64,000 bases of DNA from Notospermus geniculatus (GCA_002633025.1 NMRB01000109.1:434775-498774); one strand, 5' to 3'; shown: positions 12,713-25,577, counted from the stretch's first letter. Program-made: numbers and translations. The notes: generated from the letters alone by a model not told the origin.

Positions 12713-14832
12713 AGCGATCTGCGTATGTCCATTGATCATGCCAGGGGCTTGTCTTCCATGATTCCGATTTATTCAATAAAACTCATCATTATCAAAACCC
12801 AATACAGGCTTCGAGTGATCTTAAATCCCTTTTACACTTCAGTGATTTCTCTTCAGCGCACTCTTCTCCCGAGCGCACACCCTCCCATCAGCGGTCGTTC
12901 TGCAGGTTCCCGTTTCAGAACAGCATCCATCACTATCAGTCCCATACATATCTTTGATAGAGAGATGTAGGCCTACTTATAAATCTATGAAGATATTGAT
13001 ATCTGCATGCACCATGACTTATTAGAAACTACTAGCCAAGTACCCGTCGAATGACATGGGCATGAAAATTTTTGTTGAAACGCGGGTGTGGTCCATAAAG
13101 CCGTGTTTAACTGACATCCGTTATCTGTTATCCGTTTTTCGTCTTGATCGCTACATGGAGGCAATGCACCATGACTTATTAGAAACTACTACCACCGTAC
13201 CTTAAAAGCATGACATGACGAAGAAATCCATGACGAAGTAGAAAATTACAGTGATTATCTTTATTCCATAACATTCAATATCTACAAATTAAGTTAATGG
13301 GATGTCAAAATTGTTTGATTTAAACCAACAATGTTTGTGTTGTAGTGTCGCCTGCAAGCAGCACATGTCATCGAGGTCAACCCTGCTCCCAAGAATCTAA
13401 ATATTTGATGCTTGCTAGCACATCACAATCTTGAATCTTTCACTTACAGGGTATCCCTTTTTGAATCCTATTTTTCACATCCTCTGATAGGAACAGTCAG
13501 GACAGGGTGTCCTTGACCACACCGATGATCATTCTGCATTCTGCAAAAATATCCATCATCTTAAGTGCAGTACAATAGAATTGTTAATTAAAACCAGGGA
13601 GGGGTGGCAAATTGAGAAAATATTTGTCCCTTCCCTTTGAAGGTGAACAAGTGATTGCCATTCATGTACGTAAACAAATCTATTAATAATCCTTTTTTGT
13701 AAGAAAATGACAGAAATTGACACAAATGCATATTCCCCATTTCATGGGTGTGAAAGTTTTAGTTCCAGCAGTGATATATAGATGGCAGTGCCATCAATGT
13801 CCTCCATCTTCTCAATACTGGCAGTTGTCGTCTGATTTCAACGTCTGGTATTGTACATCAGGAGAGATCGTCATCATCAAAGAGATCCTCAAAATCTGGA
13901 AAAAGATCATATACATTGTAATTATAACCTGCAGTTTTTATTCACTGAGTGCTTTTTTCATATTTATACTGGACAGTCACAAAACCTGACACATCAAAGC
14001 TGCCCGGGCCCCCTCATATAAAACCTTCATTTGGGCATCCTCCCCAGCAGGGGTTTTACCTTGCCTCAAGAGGAGCGAATCAAAGCCCTGGCTGCTGTGG
14101 GAAGTTTCAGGGATCTCTTTCCTTTCATTGGCACACAGAGAATACTAAAATGAGAGAACTGTGGAAGTTTACCATTAAAGAAATCTGCATGGACTGACTT
14201 CTCATTTGCAGCTAGATCCATCAAGATAGCACTTGAACCTCCGGCCTGAAATAAAAAGGAAATTGTAAGACTTAGTTTGCAAGGACGGTCGGTGATCATA
14301 CACATGAGACAGTTGAGTTCGACTGTGAAAACAATGTTACAATACACCCAACATACATAGGCCTACCGGTAGGCCCTAAATGGCTTGTTGGGTAGGCCTA
14401 ATCAAAAGCAGCAGCATCATGAAAGATTTTTGATGCCGCACTGAAATAGCCTATCTGATGACATGATTGAGGGTAACTCATGGACATAGATGATGACTGA
14501 TAGCAAACCAAATGTTGACATGCTGCATGAAGTCATGTCAACATGAACATGATGAAATGAACTGATGAATCGGAGCTGAGCAGAGAGGCTTTTTTTGATG
14601 TTCAATAATTTTGGGCTCCCACCTCTTCTATATCCATGTAGGGCCCTGCTCCTTCTGGGAACATTTCATCTATTACACGTTCTCGTTCAACAACCCCAAT
14701 AACATTAGGTTTCATTCTGAATTTTACGAGTATTTTAGTGTTTTAGTGAGTAAAATAGTAGAATGAATCCAGCCAGAAATGAAAATGAGAAGTAGGTCAA
14801 GGGTATGTTTCACCCTCGTACCCAGGCATTAT

Positions 14833-15162
14833 GATATGCAAATTAGATATTACGTCATAAATTTTGGGTTATCTCTACTTTTCATGATTTCTCATTCTGA
14901 TATGCAAATTAGATGAACCCAGCAGTTCATTCTCAAACATGCGAAAATAGGCGATTCGTACTAAATTCATATACTTAATTTACTTGCATGGAGTTAATCA
15001 AAATATATTTTGCAGTAGCCTTTGACTTTTCATTTACTAACTATGATGAAATTCATTCATCTAAATACACTATTAGTTCATGTTGAGTCTCGTCTGGTAC
15101 CACTGACCTACTCCAGATGGCGCTTGTCGAAAAGGGGTTTCCCAGCGTGTTCTATTTTTAGA
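14833..15162 (+). promoter_or_regulatory. Promoter-like module without its gene (copy 1)
   Basis: This segment matches the RPA3 upstream region (28217-28614) and, in reverse complement, the NDUFS2 upstream region. It has two octamer sites (ATGCAAAT) 66 bp apart, TTACGTCA, the block ggcgattcgtactaaatt, and a CCAGATGGCGCT site. Here the match stops at 15162 and no RPA3 first exon follows, so it is an orphan copy. Confidence 0.6.
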
Positions 15163-16061
15163 GGCACGCACTAAAACGCGGACCGCGGACCGCTGACCAG
15201 GTTTTGGTCAATTTGGGTTTCACTCTCTCTGGTATCAAAATTAACGATATTTATAGGAATTTTCATGTATCAATGAAATGTATAGGGCCTACTGATGAAT
15301 TTGCAGTCGAAAATATTCGCAGATACGGCGATTTTTGCAGAGAAATACCCGGTCCGTGTTTTCTGAAAAACACGGACCAACTTCTAAAACCGACTATTAT
15401 GATAATATTTCCGAAAAAAATGTTCACTAAATACCAATTTTTTAATGGCAGACTATTTCAACAGGCAGAAAACAAACCATTTAGACAGGTTTCTTCACAT
15501 TCTCGAAAAATACAGGCCCGTTTTAGGTCTGTCATGGAGGTTCCATGACGCGACTAACTGACTGACCAAGTCCAAGTCGCCGATGACATGGATGCCTTGA
15601 AAATGGTTGGTGTGATAGTAATAAATATCCATAATAATGAATGTCCCCCAAATTTTCAAGAGGTCGATCGCGAAAATAAGTGCTCTTAGGAGATCAGAGA
15701 TGAGATTCCATGATCAAAGGAATGAATAGGAGATTTGATCAGTGATGAGCATCTCACAATGATCAAAAAGGATTCCTCTTGTTAATAGTGAGATTTGGTC
15801 AGTGAAGCGCATCTCACAATGATTAAAGGATTCTTCTAATTAGTGAGTTAATTAGGATCGTCAGTGATGAGCATCTCACTAATGATCAAAGGATTCTTCT
15901 AATTAATGAGGTATGGTATTTTTGGATTCGTCAGTGTCACTGACTTTTTTTATTCCTTGTTTCTCGATTTTTTTTATGAGAAATATTTGAGGAGGGGCGG
16001 AAAACGTGTGCGCGTATTTTCCGGTGAGCTATCTGCTGAGCAAACGGTCTCGAATGACTTT
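15163..16061. other. Unique spacer between the two large copies
   Basis: This is not found in either copy. It contains three to four degenerate units of about 65-70 bp (15690-15915) and ends in a hairpin at the start of copy 2 (about 16026-16080). No coding region is supported. Confidence 0.6.
15690..15915. repeat. Degenerate tandem repeat rich in TGATCA
   Basis: Three to four units share gatcagtgatgagcatctca followed by caatgatcaaaggattc, with changes. They lie only in the spacer between the two large blocks. Confidence 0.7.
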
Positions 16062-16080
16062 TTGCTCAGCAGATAGCTCC
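16026..16080. repeat. Hairpin at the left edge of copy 2
   Basis: The arms gagctatctgctgagcaaa and ttgctcagcagatagctc face each other across about 18 nt. The right arm is the first sequence shared with copy 1, which itself begins right after the N at 2931. Confidence 0.75.
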
Positions 16081-17460
16081 AGTGTGCAGCAGGCTTAAGT
16101 GTAAAATTTCCCTTATCTTTTGTTTGGAACAATAGTTTAAGGGAAATTTTAAACTTAATTAAGATGTTTTATGCATACGGCCCCAGGCCTTGAATATGAT
16201 TCTTCCCCAATACTGAATCACATCGACTTTGCATGTGACAAACCTGCAGGCAATAATGGATGTGATTTCATTACTTACATGCTCTAAAAAAAGCGACAAC
16301 ATTGTGGTTGATGGTAGCCATTGACGACACGTTAGTAACGGCTGTGACGTGCCACTGTAAATATTAGCACCTTTCATCATAGCAGCTGCAGCAGTGGGTT
16401 TAAACATATACAAGGTGGCTGTTTTAGTTAGCATAGGTTTTCTCTCGAAACTCCAGTTTCCTCCTGCATTACCATGTCTATAAGTCAGAAAAATACGATC
16501 AATTAGAAATTGGCCCTCAACTGCCATGCTGGTGTCTAAAAAAAGCTACTCTTGTTGATATAATATATGGTCACTAATGACCATGAATTTTGCCAACGAT
16601 GTCAACTATTTTTGTCTTATTTACGACAATAAAAGTTTAAAATAATCATGTGACATATTCAATCTTGTTTTTGTGCTGTGTGGTATTTAGGCCTATTTAT
16701 TTAGGACAATGGCCTACTTGGAACACTTGCTGGATACCTCGTGACTTCACCAGTGTCGGCCTTGTGGCCTCGTTATTTCTCGGGAAGATGTGCAGTCCAT
16801 CAGCTGATTGCAGATTTCAGGGTTGTCATTCAGTTCCTCACCTTCTTTGGGATACTCCTTTTCTGTAATTTTGTGCGCATACAGGCTCTGATGAGGTTTT
16901 CGTTGGTGAGTGAATTTTCCACAGCGTAATGTCATTGTGATGTTTTCCATGTGATGAGGCTGAATGTTGGGAAGTGTCATGCCCCGTTGAGGCAGTAGCT
17001 GAGACAAGGAAAGAAATGCTTTCTGAGGGGAGAAATTGATCAGGACTTGGTGTCAATTCATTTCATTTCATTGGTATCAACAAAAGTATGGAGGTGTACC
17101 TTGGGTAATAACAAAATTGACGTGGTGATTTTGATAACTTCTTGCATATTATACTGACAGTACAGACTTTAGCATGATAGACTGACATTCCAGACTTCAG
17201 CATCCATGGTAAAAGACTAAAGTCCAGACTTATGCTACTTGATAGAATGCCAGCTGGGACTGCTGTGGTGTGATAGACTAGCAGTCCAGACTCTGTCTTG
17301 ATGTCTGCTTCCCTGGATCAGTCAAGTGGTAGTGGCACGTTACATTATAATCGAACTTGTAGCGTGTCTTGTGTTTACTGTTTTGTTACAAAAATCGGGA
17401 GCGTGGTGACGAAAGTCTGTTATTTTCATATTTTTCAGATCGTTGACCTGAGAGCCGAAG

Positions 17461-20400
17461 ATGATAGAACTGGAGGAGAGAGAAAAAATGCCAAATGGCG
17501 AAATTCAAAACGACCCGGACAACTCAAAGGACAACGCACTGGTCACAGCAGATTCCCCAACAACAGATGACCTTGATACGGCATCGAAAAAAAGCTCTGA
17601 AGAATCGGAGAGTGAAACGAAGAGCGAATGGGACCCAAATGTTCCCGTACCTCTCGACGGCGGATGGGGTTGGATGGTGGTTTTCGCGTCTTTCATGATC
17701 CATGTGATAGCTGATGGCATTGTGTACTCGTTTGGAATATTCTATATAGAATTCTTGCATTATTTTGAGAGCGGGAAGGGCGACACTGCCTGGATTGCCT
17801 CATTGATGGTGGGATTTACGTTTGTCACAGGTACGTTGCTATGGAAACCAGGAACCTGAGTAGACGTCTGTCTGCATGAGTACCACACTCAAATTAGCAA
17901 TTAGCACCTACTGTCATCTTGATTTTTTTCTGTGTAAACACTATTTATGATGTTTGTCAGGGAGAATACTAATCTAAGATGGTGTGGCGATTGCTCAATA
18001 CTTCTTAAAGCCCCACAGTATTGAATTTTACGATATTTTCAAAAAGTTAGGAGAGTGCACATAGAGGTCCCATAGCCTCGTGAAGGTCCCCAAAATGCTT
18101 GCCTGATACGCAGTTCACAGAATCAAGGCCTAGTTTTCAGCACGCATTGGAAAAAACTGCAGGCAGAGCTCTAATGTATTCTGACAGAGCGTAGTACATT
18201 TTACACTACGCTGACGTCGTGACGTCGTGTGAGAATCGCGGCGATGATTTGCGTTTTTCACATTCAATACAGTGGGGCTTTAAAATTTTTCACTTGACAG
18301 AAAAGATCTTTTTAGTGGTAACTACGAGATCAAACCGTATTGGTTCAGATTTCAGTACCGATGATTTTGTGCGGATATTTCGAGCAAAACACATGAACAT
18401 GTGCCATTTAAAACTGTGACTGAAAGGGTTAACCTGTTAAGCCACAGGGGATTAACATGCATTCCTCCATCCATTCCTTCTCGAGGGGGTGTCTCATCAT
18501 GGCTACATCTGGCCCGGCAATGAGTCAACTGAGCTTCAGGCCGTCTCATGTGATTGGCAGCCGGCCAAAGTACAACACTCAACAGAACCCTTTTGATGAG
18601 GACACATTCAGGACTGACTGATGCAGTTTTCAGTAGAAGAGAGCTCCAGGCATAAGACAAGATTTGGCTGGGGCTGCTAGGCCCATTTTACTTCTGAAGC
18701 CTGTCATGTCTATGCTTTGCACTTCGGCCCTAATTTAAACCGCTCCCTTGTGACCCCCATTCTGAGAATCTCAGGTCATTTACAGGCCTACCCTCCCTTA
18801 GGTTGTTAGAAAGAAATGCGAGGAGCGGAGCGGGTGCAACGATGGGCAACCCCACAAGTAAACATGCAGCACTACCTCAAAACGTTGGTTCTCTGGTGCA
18901 TTTCAGATTGAGGCTCTAGATAGATTGGAATTGATTGATATTCTTTTCTTTCAGGTCCAGTAGCGAGTGCCTTTGTTAACCGTTTTGGATGTCGGTTCAC
19001 CACCATCCTCGGAGCGATCGTCGCATCTGTCGGGTTCATCTTAAGCGTTTTTGCACCAAATATCTATGTTTTGTACGTCACATTTGGAGTTCTTGGAGGT
19101 AGGCCTTCTCTGATGTCATCCTCCCATAGCAGGCCTTTGGTCTTGCTCCACTTCATACACTCACACACATGCTGTGGGAGTGGATGAAGAGGAGGGAGAT
19201 ACAAACCCCTGCTATGGGAGGATGGTATGAAGTAAAAGTTGCAAATTGCATCCAAAACTTTCTAATGAACATATCCATGTATTTGGTGCCATCTTTCACA
19301 ACATTCAAATACTGTTTTAAACAGTGGGTGCTAAAATGTGGAATATAACCACCGAAACGAACCAGTGATTTGCCCTGCAAGTTGACCTGAGGTTGATGGT
19401 GACTGCCTTTAGTTAAGTACATGTAATCATATTCCCTTATTTCCTACTTTTTCAGGCCTCGGTTTTGGCCTCATCTACTTGCCAGCAATTGTGAGCGTCG
19501 GACAGTATTTTGAAAAGAAGCGATCATTTGCCACCGGTCTTGCTGTCTGCGGGTCAGGAGTGGGAACATTCGTCTTTGCGCCGTTCACCCAGCTTCTGGT
19601 GGATTCTTATGGTTGGAAAGGTGCTACCATGATCCTTACAGGAATCCTATTGAACTGTGTCATCCTCGGTGCTCTGTTCCGCCCCCTATATTCACCGAAT
19701 GAAATAAAGGAGAAAAAACGAAGGCAGTTGGAGAAGCGGCAAAAAGAGACGTTAGCTGCCGCCAGACGTCATAAACAGGAGGTGTCGAAGAACGGTCAGG
19801 CAGCCCTCGGGACGGCAGATATGTTGAAGGAAAAGAAACGTCTGCTGAACGAAGACTCGCTTCCAGTTCCAGGGCATAATATAAGTCCTAATGATCCACC
19901 ATACTTCTGCTCTCTTCCTGCAATCCAACCGCAATCTGCAGCCAGCGATGGGTGTTTGAAAGTGGAGACTCCCGAAAGTGTCAAGTCTGTCACCACATCT
20001 GACACACGCATCGATCATCTTCTAAATCAGAAAAAACAAAAGGCCGTCCATAAACATTCCCATTATCACCATATGGAGAGTGCCGTCACGCCGTATTCTG
20101 CCTACGCAGTGAGAAGTAATTTGGATATTCACACCCAGATGGCAATCTTATCAAATCACACTCTTCACATCACGTCGATCTCCACGTTACACGTGCCGAC
20201 GGCAGGCGGCGAGGAGGATAAGGCAGAAGGCGGATGCAGGGCATTATTGGCCGAATTTATATCTGCATGCAAACAAATGACAGACATCTCACTGTTGAAA
20301 AACCCACTCTTTGTAGTCTTTGCCATTTCAAACTTTTTCACAAGCATCGGTTTCAACGCCCCCTATATCTATTTGCCTGACCATGCCCATATGCTTGGCA

Positions 20401-21351
20401 TTGCCGAACAGGAAGGCGCGTTCCTCATATCCGTAATCGGAATAGCGAACACTATCGGGCGAGTTTTGTTCGGGTTTCTCTCTGATCGTATAGGGCATTA
20501 CCGACTTTACCTCTACAACACAGCTCTACTGCTTTGCGGGATCTGCACTGCCTTGAGTCCATTGTGTGTTAGTTATCCACTGCTGGCGACATATGCTGCT
20601 TCCTATGGACTCTTTGTGGGTAAGTATGGGCTTTCGCATCCGATATCTTCTGGGGTAGTGCATCAGACGTAAGTCTTACTGACTTAGCCTAGTGTAGATG
20701 GCAGCTCTGATGGTTAGCCAGAATTAATGGGGCTTTGGATTATTCAGGCTTCAGTTGAATAGACTATCAGAGTTCACGTGAAAACCCAGAGTCCACCTGC
20801 TGCCACCCAGAGCACAAAAGAGTACGAGAGATGATCCCAGCCATCATAATGAGCAATATTTTATTCATCCTTTTGTTTCTAGGAACATATGTAACGCTGA
20901 CAGCCATCTTGTTGGTCGATCTCCTTGGACTTGAAAATCTTGTAAACTCGTTCGGTCTCTTGCTGCTTTTCCAAGGACTCGCCACACTTATTGGGCCACC
21001 TATGTTAGGTAAGTCGCTGCTTGCTTATTTCCACCACCCCTTTGCCTTACATTGGTGATAGAAATGAAATTAACCTCTTAAAATTGGGTGATATCGTGTT
21101 ATACAGAGATTGAAATGACTTATACAAATGGAAGGTTCCGCTCTACATTTGTCACAAGTCGGCCTATTTCACAACTATTTATCTTCTCTTTAGGTTGGAT
21201 TTTTGACGGCACTGGGAGCTACCAAATATCGTTCATCGTCGCGGGTGTCATGATTGGCATCAGTGGCGCCATGCTATACTTCGTCCCGTGCATCAAGAGA
21301 CTCATGGAGAAGCAGAAGGAGAGGCGAATTCGGAGAGAGAATGCCGTCTAG
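17461..21351 (+). CDS. SLC16-like monocarboxylate transporter, copy 2 (complete)
   Basis: The coding exons are 17461-17830, 18955-19098, 19456-20619, 20883-21008 and 21194-21351. All introns are phase 1 and the total is 1962 nt (653 aa). The acidic N-terminus (residues 1-60) precedes the SLC16 signature DGGWGW (66-71) and TM1. Exon 2 gives TM3-4. Exon 3 gives YLPAIVSVGQYFEKK, TM6, a long polar central loop rich in K, S and H, then TM7-TM10 with GFLSDRIG in TM8. Exons 4-5 give the last segments and a basic tail. SLC16 proteins are plasma-membrane carriers of monocarboxylates or related solutes. The long central loop fits the less-studied MCT9/12/14 type, but the substrate cannot be told. The start is the first ATG after the acceptor at 17438, so a non-coding first exon lies upstream. 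Confidence 0.9.
18009..18279. mobile_element. TTAA-flanked MITE (piggyBac-like), copy 2 only
   Basis: The 18-bp ends agccccacagtattgaat and attcaatacagtggggct are inverted with one mismatch. TTAA lies on both sides (18005-18008 and 18280-18283). Copy 1 has a single TTAA at the empty site (tacttcttaatattt near 5318). TTAA target duplication is the hallmark of the piggyBac superfamily. The element is 271 bp with no transposase. Confidence 0.88.
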
Positions 21352-21449
21352 ATGATCATCAGTGGTCGACTTATGTTGAATACATGTACTTTGTTTTGTG
21401 TTGTTTACACATGAGTTGTAATGTTGGATGGACGAGATTTTAAGGCCCA

Positions 21450-21605
21450 GGGGCCGGTTGCACAAAACTCACGATAGTGCTAACTTGGTGTTAGCGCGAA
21501 CTTTACGTTAGATGACGTAAAAATCCATTGTCTTTTACGTCATTTAACATAAAGTTAGCGCCAACACCAAGTTAGCGCTAACATGAGTTTTGTGCAACCC
21601 AGCCC
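21450..21605. repeat. MITE, GGCCGGTTGCAC family (copy 2 counterpart)
   Basis: Same element as 8095-8248, in the same place in the 3' region of the transporter gene, so it predates the divergence of the two blocks. Confidence 0.85.
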
Positions 21606-21610
21606 AGATA

Positions 21611-21616
21611 AATAAA
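21611..21616 (+). terminator. AATAAA polyadenylation signal of copy 2 transporter
   Basis: AATAAA lies 260 nt after the stop codon, at the same place relative to the MITE as in copy 1. Confidence 0.55.
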
Positions 21617-21882
21617 ACCTACAGCTAAAGTTTTTCCTTGGGCCTGGTACCAGTGCCCCACTGGGTGAGGAATGTCTGATGATAATGATTGAGTTGTTTT
21701 CGTAATTGATATTGAAACATTCGTCTGACTAAAGTGCATTGGAAACATGGTCCTTCTGTTGTTGTTTACAGTACACCTCACCTTGGCACATTGCGTCAGG
21801 TTTTTGTCTGCTCTGCTTTGGATCAAATTTGTTGGGTGTAAAACATTTGCTCTCAGTTGCCAAATTGTAGCTGTACCACTGA

Positions 21883-22477
21883 TGATAATAGGGAGTTTTC
21901 GCAAATCTGACGAAAAACGAAGTACGAAATACGAAATTGGACGTCATGTCCATGACGTAATGTATTTCAGGAAATGGTTGGTACCACAGATATCGCCTGC
22001 TGCAAGAGCGTCTTTTAGCATATGACGTTATAACGACAGAGGTATGGTGTATATTAAACTTTAAAATTTATCTTTCGTTTCCACTTGGTTGATACGAATT
22101 GCAAATTTAAAAATTCAAGATGCGCCATAACTCTTTCGATCTTACATGACATGCTAAAAAACGCACTGGCACTGGGACATTTGTGGTACCAACCATTTCC
22201 TGAAATACATTACGTCATGGATGTGACGTCCAATTTCGTATTTCGTACTTCGTTTTTCGTCAGATTTGCGAAAACTCCCTAATAAGCAAGAAGTCAATCT
22301 CCAGAATTCACGAATTTTCGACCCCAACCGGGGTCTTTTTCAAGTGGAACTTTACAATCTGAAACTCTAGAAAAGAGTCTTTTCTAGAGTTTCAGATTGT
22401 AAAGTTCCACTTGAAAAAGGCCCCGGTTGGGGTCGAAAATTCGTGAATTCTGGAGATTGACTTCTTGCTTATTATCA
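21883..22477. mobile_element. Nested foldback pair, copy 2 only
   Basis: The outer element has ends TGATAATAAGCAAG and its complement, and an almost perfect 193-bp inverted repeat at 22281-22473. A second foldback (21891-22279, ends gggagttttcgcaaatctga) is inserted in its left arm and flanked by TAATA on both sides (21886-21890 and 22280-22284). Copy 1 lacks all of this (near 8521). Neither has coding capacity. Confidence 0.88.
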
Positions 22478-24197
22478 TTTTGTGTGTCAATTTTGTGCTA
22501 TTCTGTATCTTGGTTGTACCACTGACGAGAATCAAAATTTTGATTTTAAGTTGTTGGAGCAAAAGTATATTCAAAGTGATAGCACCAAATTTATAGTCAC
22601 AGTGATAGGGTGCACGTTTTTATTTGAAAACCATGTACGGGTAGTTTTGCAAAACTGTTTTGGGACTCCCAGCAAGCTTTCTGGTCCAAAACTAGAGAGA
22701 AATTGCAGTCGTTTGTAGTTACCGTAAGTTACAGATAATTGGACTGCCATCTAGGTTTCCATTGCAAAAATTGGCTAGTCTGATTCTGCAGTTGTTCGCC
22801 ATTCAATTCAATTCTACTTTTGTCGAAGACTTTATAATCATATGAAGAGTCATTACAGTCCAAACAGACAGTCACTGGGACTGCCATCTAGGTTTCTAGT
22901 TTAGAACTAGACAGATACTGCAGTTGTTGTTTTTGAGGCATTGTCGATGTGATATTACCGAAGTTCAGGGGACAGTAGCCAAGGAACAGAGTGAAATTGA
23001 CAATCATTGTAGATGAGGAGAAAAGGTTCGGCTGTAATTGTGTTAGTGTGTTGAGGAAAATGTTATGATGATAGAACCACAGAAAAATCTGGGCAGAATC
23101 CACTTACTGTGGAAAGTTAGTGTTGTCCTGTATTGAGCCTGATTCTGTGATTTTGAGCTGGCTCTTGAGAGCGAATCTGATCTCCCTGGGGATGTTTTAT
23201 GTATTATCTTGTTGTATAGATGTATTTTAGTGGCACATTTATCATCTTCATTTTACCGATATATTAATTGTGTTAGTGGTGTTATGTTTTTAAACGGTCA
23301 TTTTTAATTGTCTGATTTTCTGAAAGTGTGTATTTCAGAATAGATACTTTAATGCACAGTGTGTGCACTGAGTGTTGTACAAAATGTTAAGGTCAACTCA
23401 GGTTGAAATAGAGTGTAGCATTGTGTAATGGTAAAGGGACCAACTCTTAATCAAAAGTGACTCTGGTGTCACTTAAAGGGACAGTCTGCTGGCTAGGTTT
23501 TATAATTGGATCACATACTAAGAATGTGAGGGGAGGTCTATGTGCCCCTCTATTGGGCAAAATCGGCACAAGTCTCAAGAAAGTGATATTAAGGTCATCA
23601 CTGAAGAATCACTGAAGAATAGTCTCTCTTGTGTCTGCAGTTCTTTAATGGGAACCGCATGACGGTTTATCCCGACAGGTCGGCGCTGTCAGCCATGTGA
23701 CCAGTGCGATGTCATTGATGTCATTTCTGGTATTGACGTGTGGTGTAAACATTTGTGTTGTCATGAACCGTTTTCTGCACAGGAGACTTGTGCCTGGCTT
23801 TCCCATATCATGCCGTATATAATCCAGCAAGCCTTGATCTCATTAAAAGTCATGTAAACATTTTACCTCATCTTTATGGTGCTATAAAAGCTTCAGCCTT
23901 CCTTCATTGTTCTCTTCAGTGTAAAAGTTAGAAGTTTCAAAATATTTCAGATTTAGTGCTCGGGGNNNNNTGGGATTGCATATTACATCTATATATCCAA
24001 GATCAAAACACCAGTATCCAGGAATTGTCGTGTTTGCAATGTGATATCTACTCAAACTGAAAAAAATAATGTTTTATTACTAACAGAAGACCCCAAGATG
24101 AAGGCTCCATGAGAACTCCCAATTTCCTGGAGATGGGTTTTTCATTTCACAGTCTGCTGTGCATTTACAATACCATTGTCATGAATAATCGTTCTGG

Positions 24198-24334
24198 GGC
24201 CATATTTATGAAGCCTTCGCAACTTTGCGTTCATGCAAATCTATTGTAAGGCAGTCAGTGAACAATAGGGTATTTGAAGCCAAACAATAGATTTCCGTGA
24301 ACGCAAAGTTGCGAAGGCTTCATAAATATGGCCC
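24198..24334. mobile_element. 137-bp MITE with GGCCATATT ends, copy 2 only
   Basis: The arms ggccatatttatgaagcc and ggcttcataaatatggcc fold back, with internal CAATAG repeats. CTGG flanks both sides, and copy 1 has the single empty site near 10394. A second member of equal length is at 52028-52164. Confidence 0.88.
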
Positions 24335-25429
24335 CTGGACTTCATAATATAACACATTTTGTAGTCAAACTTTGTTGTCAATCTTTGTAGTCAAATCTTG
24401 TCGTCAACTCACTATTCCTAATGCTAACCAAGACTAAATTCATCTTACAGTCTAGTCTTCTGGTGTCTGTGTGTAAAAATCTTTAATCAAGATTAATTTT
24501 GTGAATGGAGGTTACGTTAAGAAAAAGACATAATGAGACTAACGTCACTGTAGACAAAGAAAATGAAATTGACGTGACATACATGTATTATAATCGTTCC
24601 AAGGCCCACTGCATTGAGGCATTGGCCACAAGCTTTTGCATCTACATTTTGTGTATAAAAATTTGATTTCTTTTTTTCACAAGCATATTTAGTCAGCAAA
24701 TCAAGGCGTTTTCCTAATCTTAATTGACCTATATTTTCATCTGTCTCGCTGATACTCTTTTTAATCAGTTCAACTCATTATTTCAAACCTCGTTCCCCTA
24801 AATCATTTTCTGATCATTGTGCACTGGGAGCGAGGTTTGCTTCATCCACATTTTTACATATACTTGTTATACGTGTATGTCAGATTTATATTCAGTTTGG
24901 TACCGTACCATTTTAGACCATTCTCGTCATAATAGTTCATATGTATGTGATATTGTTCCATAGCGAACTTCTGTAACATGATGGGGAAAGCCCGAACTTT
25001 GCAATTAGATTTTTCGCATATTTTCATACAGCATTGCAAAAATTCATCATCTATCTTCCCATTCCGAGATGTTATTAATTCATGTTGAATTTCTATGAAA
25101 TTCATATATTCATATGTCCCCATAGTATTTACATCTGTCTTGTTGAGGTCTCATCGAACTAATACATCTTGAAATATCAAGGCGTTTGGTCACTTCGCTT
25201 TCAGACCAGGGAGTGTTGTGCAAAGGCGAAGTGACTTTCCACCGAAGATGCCAATCAAACAGTTCTAATGATATGACGTCAGAAGTTTAATACCATTCAA
25301 TGGCCGCTGGCATGCTAAGGTGGTCAAGTGGGCCATGGGCACAAAGGTTTAGGTAAAGTCCTTTCCAGATACCATCTTTATTGGAAAGGCCTGCCTTGAT
25401 ATTTGAGGAAGGAACAAATGGAGACCAAC

Positions 25430-25577
25430 GCCCGGTTGCACCAGCTATGCTCAGAGTTAAGTTTCAGGTTGACCTCAACTAAGTAATATGATTTGCCATT
25501 ACAATTTGAGGTTGAGAACCACTTTGAGGTTAGCTTGAGCACAAAGTCGACCTTAAGTATGACTGGTGCAACCGGGC
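25430..25577. mobile_element. 148-bp MITE with GCCCGGTTGCACCAG ends, copy 2 only
   Basis: The ends gcccggttgcaccag and ctggtgcaaccgggc are perfect inverted repeats flanked by CCAAC. Copy 1 lacks the element near 12306. It shares its terminal bases with the elements at 37315 and 8095 but has a different interior. Confidence 0.85.

Larger units (their letters stand above)
8260..14820. other. Non-coding downstream part of block copy 1
   Basis: No gene is supported here. Conserved stretches match 21620-28195 but show no codon-like pattern of change. The region holds two GGATCC-ended insertions, a short-period tandem repeat at 12604-12712, a direct repeat at 13010-13200 (caccatgacttattagaaac twice) and a 50-bp hairpin at about 11805-11855. 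Confidence 0.6.
2932..15162. repeat. Large duplicated block, copy 1
   Basis: This stretch is colinear with 16062-28614. By eye the coding parts differ at about 2-3 percent of positions (about ten changes in the 370-nt first coding exon). The non-coding parts also differ by transposon insertions and small indels. It carries an SLC16 gene and ends in a promoter-like module just after a short ATG-to-stop frame. No N lies between the two copies, so either they are a true tandem duplication or two haplotypes were strung together by the assembler. Confidence 0.9.
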
